Assembly: GCA_900642245.1 (NCBI GenBank)
Contig: CAAAJI010000056.1
Coordinates: 37,830-101,829, forward strand
Direction of reading: 5' to 3'
Source: Fragilaria radians
Taxonomy: Eukaryota; Bacillariophyta; Fragilariophyceae; Fragilariales; Fragilariaceae
DNA: 64,000 nt
Part shown: positions 48,801 through 56,039 of the stretch, in pieces
How positions within the stretch are numbered: position 1 is the stretch's first letter
How the letters are laid out: the number at the start of each line of letters is the position of its first letter
Notes under the pieces: model-generated
Seen by the model: the letters and a program-made list of their open reading frames with translations, nothing else
Told to the model about the DNA's origin: nothing
Databases searched by the model: none
Made by a program: the position numbers and the translations under genes

Positions 48801-51800
48801 GGAAATTTATCAGGATGATCAATTAGGTCAATTTGTTGATCACACATCAGGTAAAATCGATATTGTAAAAGCTACGAAGGGCGATGAAAACAATGTTCTC
48901 ACAGAAATCGTAGATGAGATAGAAGAATCGAATGACTTCATGTCTGAAACGGTTTCTATGAGGGTTTCAACCTCCGATGATCCTGATGAGGCAACCCCAA
49001 ATGATTTGCAATCCGTTGCCCATGGCGCCCCAAGCACTCAAATTGGAGATGTTTTTGAAGAATGGGTAGAAGCAATTGATGCTTCTACAGGATTAGCTTA
49101 TTACTTCAACGAGACAACAGGTGAAACATCTTGGGAAAGACCTGAAAACTATTCTGGCCAAAGTACCCATTCTAATGATGAGATATGCGTACCAACCTTA
49201 CCTGTTTCCATCCCAACTGGTTGGGTGAAGCTTTTAGACTCAAACAGTGGGATGTATTATTACTATAATGAAGCTCAAGACATCTCTTCGTGGGAACCTC
49301 CAACAGAAAACTTGGATAGTGTAAGTCAAATAATGCAGATTCCAATGGTTACTCAAGAAGGAGAATCAGAATTCGAAAAGCCAAAAGTTTCAAGTGCTCT
49401 CAATGATGCAGACTCAGAAGCCATGAAAGGTACTGAAGTTACGGAAGTTACTCCATCCGAGGTGCCATGTGGGCCATCAGATTCTGAAAGCATTTCGTCG
49501 GCTCCAAACACCAAAGCAGCTTTCCTCTCAACAAAAGAGAAAGAAACCATAGGTAAAATTGATGTGGATGAAACTGGAGACAATTTAGATCTTGCTGAAG
49601 GTTGGGTGCAACTCAATGACGATGTCACCGGAAAATATTACTATTTTAACCAAATTGATGGAACCACGTCTTGGGATCTTCCAGTTAAAAGAAGTGCTGA
49701 GACGCAGGAAATAAATTTGAATGAAGTGTTTGAAAGTACCGCACTTACAACTGTCCATGCACCATCATTGGAAGCAAGTATGACAAATAAAGCAAGAGTC
49801 ATGCTACCTGAGCGAAAATCCTTGGCAACATTTGGGTTTGGTGGCAAGCTATGCGTTCTCAGATTTTCATCAAATTCATCTTCACTTGAAGTACATAAGG
49901 TTTGTAACCTTGTGCCTAGACATCCTGTTGTAAATGCTGAGAATACAAAGAAAAAATTTGGCATTAAAGGACCTTTAAATGACGCAGATGAAGAATCTGT
50001 ATCAGCTTACATCCTTGAAAATGCAGGGTTGCAAAGCTCAGAACTTCTTTGGAGCTTGATTGAGATTGCCTCGCACGCTGAAGGACGCTTACGAAGTGAT
50101 GAGGGTGTTTCTGACCCATCTAGTCCGGAGTCGTCTGTGATACAGCTTCTTCTGAAGAATGAAATCGGAAACAATGCCATTGAGCCAAGCCTTTTTCCAG
50201 AGCATAACAAGACTGATGACATTGAAAGCTTGCAGCGGATTGAAACTTTGCTCCTTCACGGCAAGCGAGAAGAAGCAGTTCACGAAGCGATTTCGAGTTG
50301 TAATTTCACAATGGCATTGTTAATTGCAAGCATGTGTGATAGGTCAACATTTCAGCGTGCAACCAAGAAATATGCTGAGAAGTTAACCAGTCGTGCTTCT
50401 CCGCTCTTCACCTTGGCACTATTGTTCTCAGGTCAACTTGAACCCCCACCGGATAGTGCGTTAGATCGTTCTGGGTTGGTGCCTACTATTTGGAGTGATG
50501 TTTCAGAGGAACTTCTCCAAACATGGACGCAGCATCTCTCTGCAATAATAAGTAATCGAATTTTGGGCTGGGATAGGATTGTACTTTCACTTGGTGACCG
50601 CTTGCTTGAACTTGGTGATGTTCATGCAGCTCACTGTTGCTTCATGGTGTGTGGATGCCCTGTCACCTCGCTTCTTAATCCATCTTCCAGAATGTCACTA
50701 GTAGGATGCGATCATCTAATTCCTCATGATGTTTCGCTCATGTCAGAAGAAGGAATTGTTTCATACAGTAGGTCTGAGGCATATGAATGGGCCAAACGAA
50801 GAGGAAATCCCAATGCGTGTATCAGTAGCCTTCTAGGCTTTAAACTCGCGTATGCCATGCTCCTTACTGATTTGGGATTTATTGATGAGGCAGAATCATA
50901 TATTAAGAGTATTCGAGCATCATGGAACTCAAATGAAAGTTCCAACTTGAATCAACTAGCAAACAGAGCCCCAACTGTTTGGACGTTGGCAGTCAGCAAT
51001 GAAGTAATACATTTCCTAACCGAATTCGAAGAGAGACTTACGTTTCATAGAATATCTCAACTTCAAAAGCAATCACCCCAAACAAATTTCTTATCCACTG
51101 TTCCTAAGCTTGTGATGCATGATATGCATTCAAATAATGACATAAGTTTTCTTTCTGCAAAATCCAATCAGTATGAATCTATGCGGCCTGGTCCTGCACA
51201 AGTTACTGTTCCATATCCCGTGATTCCAAGCAATATGGGAGAAGGTGTGATAGAGGAATTCCAGACATCAAACTTCGGTGATGTTCAGCTATCAGCCTCT
51301 CCTGTTTCTCCGAAGTTAAAAGGTAGGGACAGCGTTCAAGACAACAGTCGCGTAAATTCGAATCATAATGTTAGTGAATGTATTGATGAAAATGATAACT
51401 CAATGCCATCATTTGGGAATCCTCACATCGGGAAATCATTGCCGCCAATCTTAATTGGAGCAGATACTAAAGTATCAAACATGCATCGCCTAAGGAGCGA
51501 TATGAACATGCCTGGAATAAAGGAAACAACTTTAGAGAGTGAAAGCGCTGCAATGACTGAAGATACGGAATTTCTATCTCCTGACGGAATTGGCTCGTAT
51601 CCAACTACAAGTATAGAACAAAACCTTGGACAACCTTCTAAATTTCCTCCAAACATACCTTCACAGCCACAGATCACGTCCTCTACAGACTTGTTAACAG
51701 AGAACACTATCAGAGATAATGCAGTCAGTGTTAAGACTAGAGTTGCTGATCAAAAAGTGGAAAAAGCGCCCAAATCTGCACCTGCGGTCTTGCAGAAAAT

Positions 51801-52284
51801 TAAAGAAATGCAACCTCAAGCACCAACATCATCCCAGAAGCGAGCTTGGGGCTTAGGAAATATCCGCGATCGCATGACAAAATGGTTGAATCCCGAGGCC
51901 ACATCAGCTGATTTGGGATTAGGAATGCAAGCCTATTATGATGAGGATAAAAAGGTATGGGTATTCCCTGGAGAAGACCCCGCAGAGATTGCAAAACCAA
52001 TTGGGCCTCCACCAAAAGTCCTCAATCAAGAAACAAAGATTGAGGAATCTCAAACCATGCCTACAAGTGATCCCCTTGCAGCGATGATGGCGCCACCCCC
52101 TCGGTCTGTCTCTTCCATTCGTAGGCGACCCGCTGCAATATCAACTGCTCTCCCAGGTGTTTTGTCAGCCAGTGGCAACAATGCCACGCCACTAGCCCCC
52201 GCTTTGAACACACCAAAGTTTTTAATTTTCACTCCACAAAATGAGAGAATATCTACGAAGGATTCCGACAAGGAGTCTACTTAA
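42862..52284 (+). CDS. SEC16: Sec16-like ER exit site scaffold with ~16 WW domains
   Basis: One uninterrupted frame of 3140 codons. The more likely start is M30 (42949, MNRIPTPPPHPPPP), directly before a proline-rich tract. Residues ~30-75 are Pro-rich with a PPSY motif. Residues ~75-490 are Ser/Thr-rich and disordered. Residues ~491-2276 hold about 16 WW domains separated by acidic linkers, each of the type LPEGWSELID...YFFN...WERP. Residues ~2320-2700 match the Sec16 central conserved domain: FGFGGKLCVLRF, then LLLHGKREEAVHEAISS, an alpha-solenoid that binds Sec13 in yeast. Near residue 3000 the Sec16 C-terminal motif appears (GLGNIRDRMTKWLNP, YYDEDKKVWVFPGEDP). Sec16 organises COPII assembly on the ER. 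Known animal and yeast Sec16 are about 2200-2400 residues, so the WW array explains the extra length. The WW array within Sec16 is the unusual part. Confidence 0.9.
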   Translation: MENSVDRILYFHTLHDNSNSESLLQTCFPMNRIPTPPPHPPPPSYPTPYSHPPSHSHPNSRSLPPPHPPPPPARPTIAASASRNPPAKTVPVPFVASASSVEPVLIIPTAIPFTRTNALKNASSMANPSATTAGAAGAAATAHFHSETASIASNLRTQSSFEARDEVPLKEPLARVATHDAASIPSISGPIPPLKPQGAIYQSISIPSPISTTGGTPLIPDTLSLESHSPRESDLPFRSSKVATANSVTRKLNLPLPRKSAVSLPRPQSSKKPFHFKLPTPSKLRPLEMPQSPSQSDTQNDSPLSFSTPISNFRKPSSLEETQLRNNSNFQSHSLTNDLSQIDAKASTLDTISKSVSFPRTETSIAAESNNYRKEEEKAGLTFPNSSTGHGIQPEMLQDASIRYESSTKQINTLTTLTKDSIHDSGKTSTNSVMHTTIEEFQTLSKTFSHEEIFSGQAKILSFPTSTNSKSAFDASVPSVVEYSSNTLDSVLPEGWTEVTDTSTGLTYYFNIFSNESTWERPSTNNSNSVVKSKPDVSMESKDSPESISINAGKQPELVGGDTVNSSFSDGEPLTKTVPSSKNYIGTLSTEREVTDVNPVALEPIKDIVPEEWTEVIDPSSGKTYFFNVLTEESTWELPAATVTKSGTGTGTTITQKISEEMSTLHDVTSSPVESTDVGQLEHVSKDSDKVHVVQGYEANVEYDGLVEQDESSRACSVFLPVSQLPEGWSELIDPSSGMSYFFNSVTNESRWERPVFIVPDSKSDMAEKSSEGILALPEDNQNTLDNVDPAESEINSLQNQLETVGSVDKEFNSSHVQAFGTNSNNDYPETSATVNFQADLIADEIQAHDEFPNDVIDSTTDLLPEGWSELIDTASGMTYFFNAVTGEATWERPEYHPADLIAKEHQDFTDNVEEVVVGSVSGGILEIPQESQNTLDNVDTAESEVNSLQNQLETVDSVDKKFNSSYVQAVGTSSNNDFTETPVIFNSQADLVTDKVQANDEFPNDVIDNTIDLLPEGWSELIDTASGMPYFFNAVTGEATWERPEYHPADPIAKEHQDFAENVEEEVLEQETIPSTIGDEFRNGMDSLLKSEDSVINDKKESNIDSRLNSLGLVLPIEWSEMIDEASGKRYFFNSLTNESSWEMPTFDTEQLHGNQEVTGGTLSGTSFYIQESAVVVTDDAILPSNSIATHTTDLGSSSDLPVGTVKVDIQSEPDKPASDSTQTELPQGWTEMVDTSSGLTFYYNRFTNEATWEFPTAEIVNHNTEENDEDNAQYSESLAHSHLQKTIEPTASLEEDSRKSISKCISDVDMPSKPILDFEGDVDDPNYEPIERAIDTVGLPDGWSEEIDPASGLPYFFNALTNESTWERPDFKVNEVDSNENTFFTAANDDNLVASTQNTLEGAHGERRETKSLTDELTISHTPIPEQGVHLAVDADTSKSDNNLSNQTYVQNDSMDPALPEGWSEVTDPVSGLKYFFNVLTNEATWENPALLCTVENSEVKQELHDKVLDKQIKSNPIDKCTEDEVLTSSKDAEVSASHECNLGQNREVEEEEFRVQSPGNGIEVSDELLLPMGWEEVLDPSSGKMYYFNAFTNEATWDKPSAVPTLPSEEYKNNLNGDNGFEVQNNSKTVNVSSYESENLRKEEIYDTPKSIETDLPEEWTEQIDPTSGKRIFFNLQNNEVTWERPSSQLMDPEPMQKHTITGIDSDLIMDLKLQSPEHDKILPSKKGISQDSIGYQSMESPVETCLDQIDVFTNEISEYPEIKESDIVSGIDPSDFQNNSASYGNEANLLSEHTMVSTTTVNVDETTAIVNDFERIADSTDEIGGGLSSELMNEDELPDPWVEILDASSGQSYFFNADTMETTWERPIDKKSRSSEESNVLSNDNGAELRGSLSSGQLSDQSVIEPCKIDDNLMLDEKTDTNESKNDIIFSIQHSNIDTAEWSKVIDPDSGSAFYYNSMTDEVALENPEEILIQSKEIYQDDQLGQFVDHTSGKIDIVKATKGDENNVLTEIVDEIEESNDFMSETVSMRVSTSDDPDEATPNDLQSVAHGAPSTQIGDVFEEWVEAIDASTGLAYYFNETTGETSWERPENYSGQSTHSNDEICVPTLPVSIPTGWVKLLDSNSGMYYYYNEAQDISSWEPPTENLDSVSQIMQIPMVTQEGESEFEKPKVSSALNDADSEAMKGTEVTEVTPSEVPCGPSDSESISSAPNTKAAFLSTKEKETIGKIDVDETGDNLDLAEGWVQLNDDVTGKYYYFNQIDGTTSWDLPVKRSAETQEINLNEVFESTALTTVHAPSLEASMTNKARVMLPERKSLATFGFGGKLCVLRFSSNSSSLEVHKVCNLVPRHPVVNAENTKKKFGIKGPLNDADEESVSAYILENAGLQSSELLWSLIEIASHAEGRLRSDEGVSDPSSPESSVIQLLLKNEIGNNAIEPSLFPEHNKTDDIESLQRIETLLLHGKREEAVHEAISSCNFTMALLIASMCDRSTFQRATKKYAEKLTSRASPLFTLALLFSGQLEPPPDSALDRSGLVPTIWSDVSEELLQTWTQHLSAIISNRILGWDRIVLSLGDRLLELGDVHAAHCCFMVCGCPVTSLLNPSSRMSLVGCDHLIPHDVSLMSEEGIVSYSRSEAYEWAKRRGNPNACISSLLGFKLAYAMLLTDLGFIDEAESYIKSIRASWNSNESSNLNQLANRAPTVWTLAVSNEVIHFLTEFEERLTFHRISQLQKQSPQTNFLSTVPKLVMHDMHSNNDISFLSAKSNQYESMRPGPAQVTVPYPVIPSNMGEGVIEEFQTSNFGDVQLSASPVSPKLKGRDSVQDNSRVNSNHNVSECIDENDNSMPSFGNPHIGKSLPPILIGADTKVSNMHRLRSDMNMPGIKETTLESESAAMTEDTEFLSPDGIGSYPTTSIEQNLGQPSKFPPNIPSQPQITSSTDLLTENTIRDNAVSVKTRVADQKVEKAPKSAPAVLQKIKEMQPQAPTSSQKRAWGLGNIRDRMTKWLNPEATSADLGLGMQAYYDEDKKVWVFPGEDPAEIAKPIGPPPKVLNQETKIEESQTMPTSDPLAAMMAPPPRSVSSIRRRPAAISTALPGVLSASGNNATPLAPALNTPKFLIFTPQNERISTKDSDKEST
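44335..49690 (+). repeat. Array of 16 WW-domain repeats in the Sec16-like gene
   Basis: Approximate starts: 44335, 44686, 45032, 45449, 45901, 46207, 46540, 46882, 47242, 47575, 47836, 48382, 48690, 49050, 49198, 49590. Each has a first Trp after Gly/Glu, a central Tyr/Phe-Tyr/Phe-Asn, and a second Trp followed by Pro two residues later. The one at 48690 lacks the second Trp (VALENP). Repeats at 45449 and 45901 are almost identical. Confidence 0.9.
45178..46080 (+). repeat. Recent internal tandem duplication covering WW4 and WW5
   Basis: Two units of about 450 bp (45178-45630 and 45631 to about 46080) both encode GIL..P...QNTLDN, SLQNQLETV.SVDK, DEFPNDVID and one WW domain. They are much closer to each other than to any other repeat. 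This shows the array grows by in-frame unit duplication. Confidence 0.85.
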
Positions 52285-52664
52285 TAGTGCTTAAGGAATC
52301 ATTAATCTTCATGATTCTGATTCATTAGTAGTTCAATATTTTGCTGCCATCTATCCTGCTGAATTGATTATATACAAATAATATCATTTGAATTTAGTCG
52401 TCCATTGCCATCTACGAAATTGAGTCCTGTAGCACTCAGCTATAAAGTCAATATAAACTTTCGAGTAAGAAATCTGTCTTCCATTCTCATTTATCTTTCT
52501 AGATTGGAGCCCTTGGTAATAATTTATCATTTTGTCCTTTCATCCTAGACCAATGCAATCACACTTTTGATTGGGCAACAAATAAATCGGAAAGTTGTAA
52601 AATCTGTCATTTTGCCTCTTTTGGTTTGCAGATCCTCTTATTCCAACTTGTTTCAAAGTAAAAA

Positions 52665-53690
52665 GATGGAGAAGGCAAGTGCTTCTGAGGTGGACCAGGA
52701 AAACAATAAAATTGGAGATTGGCATGAAATCACTCAACTTTGCTTTCAAGTACTCCAGACACTTTATTTACTTCAAGGATGAATGCCCTGAGGATTGGAT
52801 AAAGCCTTCTTCTAAATGATAAAGTGACTGCTGCCATTTGTGAACATACTACCAAAAGATGCTGCCTAAGGGGCAAAACTTCTTCAACCAACAATTGAAT
52901 TGTAGGTTGAGTACAGAAGATGAAGTGCTTCCTGACAATTATCTCTTGAGCATATTCATTAGAGATATAGACTTAGAATTCATCCCTGAGCAGACTATCC
53001 ATGCACAAAGCTATAATTGGAGGAACAGTTTGAAATGGAACTTACCACCAATTTTCAGCACATTATAAAACGGTTGACCTCAACTGCTACTTGCTTTATA
53101 TATAGGGTAGATTAGGATGAAATCATTCTTATTTGGTTCAAGCATGGACTCCACCATGGCACAAAGCAATGGCAATGGTGAAGATTGGCAAACTGTGGTT
53201 AACTTTTCAACAATGTGATGGGAAAGAAATCTTTGGATTTCTTTTGAAAGAAGTTAATGTCCTTAAAAGGTAATTGAAGCCTGAAAAGACTTTATTTGCC
53301 AAAGAGAGGAAAGTGAATCTCTTCTGTCTACCAATATTGGCTTAACCATTAGCAGGGATGAAGATATGGAGTACTTTGAAATTTTTCAAAAACCTCAAGG
53401 TCTTGCCAATGTAAGGCAACATATCTCATCCTAGTAGTAAGCATCACTGTTCATCATAAGGACAATTTGCTCAACATATTGACTGATACTGGAACTAGCA
53501 GTAGCATTATGCTTGAGAAACGCACCTCAAAACAGTTGATCAAAACAATGGTGATAACAAAGCCACTTGGAGTACAATGCAAGTAAAGAATACACATCCA
53601 CAAAACTAAAGTGAGCAGATAAAGAGTTGAATTTCCACACAATGAGGCCAAAAAATGATTTTTTAGTGTACAAGGCATCCTAACTGTGTA
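52665..53690 (+). pseudogene. Ty3/gypsy gag-protease relic
   Basis: Broken frames include YFKDECPEDWIKPS and LNCRLSTEDEVLPDNYLLSI, then IRDIDLEFIPEQ, matching the gag block of the 833-1351 and 31.6 kb elements. Further on, ILTDTGTSSSIMLEKR holds a protease active site (DTG). Stops and frameshifts occur throughout, and no pol follows. It lies on the same strand as, and about 380 bp after, the WW-Sec16 gene. Confidence 0.7.
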
Positions 53691-53882
53691 TCGTAGTCAC
53701 AAGCTCACAATTTAATTCGAAGTTATTATACTTTACTACAATTTTAACTGTGGGGAGAATCCTTATTTCTCCCTCTCAACGAATTCGAATTGAAATAGAT
53801 AAACGTTGCTGTAGTTGTTGTTATTGTGTTTTGGATTCGTCGTCATGACCATTCATCGTAAGCAGAATACGAATAATATTCT

Positions 53883-55504
53883 CTAAACTTGCAATGTTTC
53901 CAACCGACGAAGGTATCGTTTCTTCCCACCCTTTCCGTGATGATGACCCTTCTTTCCACCTGCATTTTTCTTTCCTCCCGAATTCTTCTTTCCACTCGCC
54001 TCCTTCTTTCCACTCGCACTCTTCTTTCCTCCCTTACCAATGACTTCTTCTTCTTCTTCTTCAGGAACATGGCCCTTACCTCCCTTTCCTACATATTCAT
54101 CGTCATTTTCTTCCTCATCGTCATTTTCAGTATCTGCTTGACCTTTTCCTCCTTTCCCCTTTCCGGCACCTCCTTTTCCGACATGTTCATACTCATCATC
54201 ATCTTTATAAATAGTCTCAATATCATGATCTTTGCCGCAATCAGAGGAACTTCCTTTCTTTCCACCTAAGCCACGAATAGAGTATGCAAGTTTTAGTGGT
54301 TTGATATACGTGTTTTAAGATTCAAAACAAAGAAAACAAAGACATTGTTTGTGGTGGTATCTTACCTTTTTTCCCTCCGGTAGAACAAGGTTTGTCGTCT
54401 GATTCATGTTCTGGAAATCCTGGAACTTCCACAATCAAATTCACAACATTAGAAGAGATTGGACTTCCAGTGGGTGGTTTGGCAATGACTTCGACCTCTG
54501 TTTGGACAGTACCAGAAATACAAATATCCAAATTATTGCTTTCTCTAGTTTGAGTATTCTCTCCTGCATCTAAGGAGGTATCTGGGACATTATCCAATAT
54601 ATTATCCCTTTTACCATCGCTGGTAAGTTCAACCGATGTGATTTCGAGATGAGTATTCCCATCATTACTAATTGTCAAGAGGTAAAAGATTTCCACAAGG
54701 CATCCGACAGAATCACAGTTTTCCAGTCGTAAACTTCCAAAGACATCTTTCACATTGAGATCATCCATTAATCCAATGGTCATAATTTGCAAGGTATGAT
54801 CTTTAGCATCTTTGACCCTGCACTGGATACTTCCGGGAAGAGGACTGTCTCCTCCCTCAAGACTAAATGACATCCCAATCTTTACTTCATTGTCATAGAT
54901 TACCATACCAGAAGTATCATCATCATTACTAGTGCATTCTAGATGAACAGATGGAATCATCGATGGACCCCCGTCAATATCTTCACACTGAAATGTATCC
55001 TTCTGTGTTGTCGAACTTTGGTCACAAGAACCTCCAATATAGGTAAATTTGAGTGTGTTCGGAGAGCTATCGTGATTACTACCAGCTTTACATTCTGTAC
55101 TTTCCGGAGGTCTCAAGTCATCGCAGGACTTTCCCTGCTCTTCCTCGTCCTTTGCAGTTGAGCAGCTTATATCTACCTACAAAGTAAAAGAGATCATGAG
55201 AAAGAAATGTGAGATACATACATATATATATGCAGATATATAGTTCCATATATTCCCTTACACTAATTTTGGATTCTGGTGGCATACTCATCATTTGATT
55301 GTAGAGTTTCCGAATTTCTCGTCCCCAATAAGTCTTATCTTCATCTACGAGAAGCAAGGAACCACTGCCAGTAGCAGCAGTAGCAGCATCATCGTCAATA
55401 ACATTCTTGGAGATTGAAACATCGTTGGAGGCGAAGACACTATTCGGAACAAGAAGGAGACATACAAGTCCAATTGGAAGAAGATTACGACAATAAGGAG
55501 GCAT
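53883..55504 (-). CDS. Secreted Lys/Gly-rich protein with acidic runs (possible wall protein)
   Basis: Three exons on the minus strand: 55262-55504, 54366-55176 and 53883-54265, with GT-AG introns of 85 and 100 bp, giving about 478 residues. A signal peptide is clear (IGLVCLLLVPNSVFA, then SNDVS). The central ~270 residues form a cysteine-containing domain not recognised. The last exon encodes a low-complexity tail with GKGGKG and SGKKEASGKK-type repeats alternating with acidic runs (DDEEENDDE, EEEEEE), a HHH patch and the C-terminus KKRYLRRLETLQV. Lysine-rich, signal-peptide-bearing proteins with RxL sites are typical of diatom silaffin-like proteins, and RYL fits RxL. That role is inferred from composition only. 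A vacuolar or extracellular polyelectrolyte is the alternative. It is on the same strand as the SPX-MFS gene upstream. Confidence 0.8.
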
Positions 55505-55771
55505 ATTGTTTGATTGAGTAAGCAAACTAAAATGTTGTGAGATGTTAGGTTGGTGGCAGTAATGGCGGCAGTGCCTCTCCAATCACCCTCGGAGTATCAC
55601 TTACATATATACACATATATATCGTTTGTTCTTCAGGAGTGAATCTTCTATGTCTTATCTGCAATCAACATGAATTAGTTAAGCAAATTTGAATTTGGAT
55701 TATTCTAGTACTGGATCCAGGAATCATATCAACCCATTTAGTCGTACCCGTTGGCGCATCCATGTCTCACC

Positions 55772-55990
55772 CTAAAACGTTTTCTTTAGTCGTATTGGCA
55801 TTCGAGACTGGTGGATGGGATGATATTCTTGCTGTTGCGGGGTAGCAAAATTTGGGTTAGGATCAATACTGTCACTACCATCGACGATAAAAATTATGTG
55901 GAAGTAAAGAAAATACATCCCAAATACTGAGGTGAGAAGGAACAGTGGGACTAACAACAATAACCTATGGAAGATTAGGGATAACTGCAT
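55772..55990 (-). CDS. Possible small membrane or secreted protein
   Basis: A 72-codon frame from ATG at 55990 (MQLSLIFHRLLLLVPLFLLT) with one or two hydrophobic segments and a polar tail. It starts 50 bp after the SPX-MFS stop on the same strand. It could equally be part of that gene's 3' UTR. No family was recognised. Confidence 0.25.
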   Translation of the reverse strand: MQLSLIFHRLLLLVPLFLLTSVFGMYFLYFHIIFIVDGSDSIDPNPNFATPQQQEYHPIHQSRMPIRLKKTF

Positions 55991-56039
55991 ATTTATGATT
56001 TGATGATCAATGTCTGATCTGACAACAACTTGACATCTA

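Noticed and set aside
53889..54269. A 126-codon plus-strand frame rich in Ser, Leu and Phe
   Set aside because: It is the antisense of the Lys/Gly-rich last exon of the secreted protein gene.
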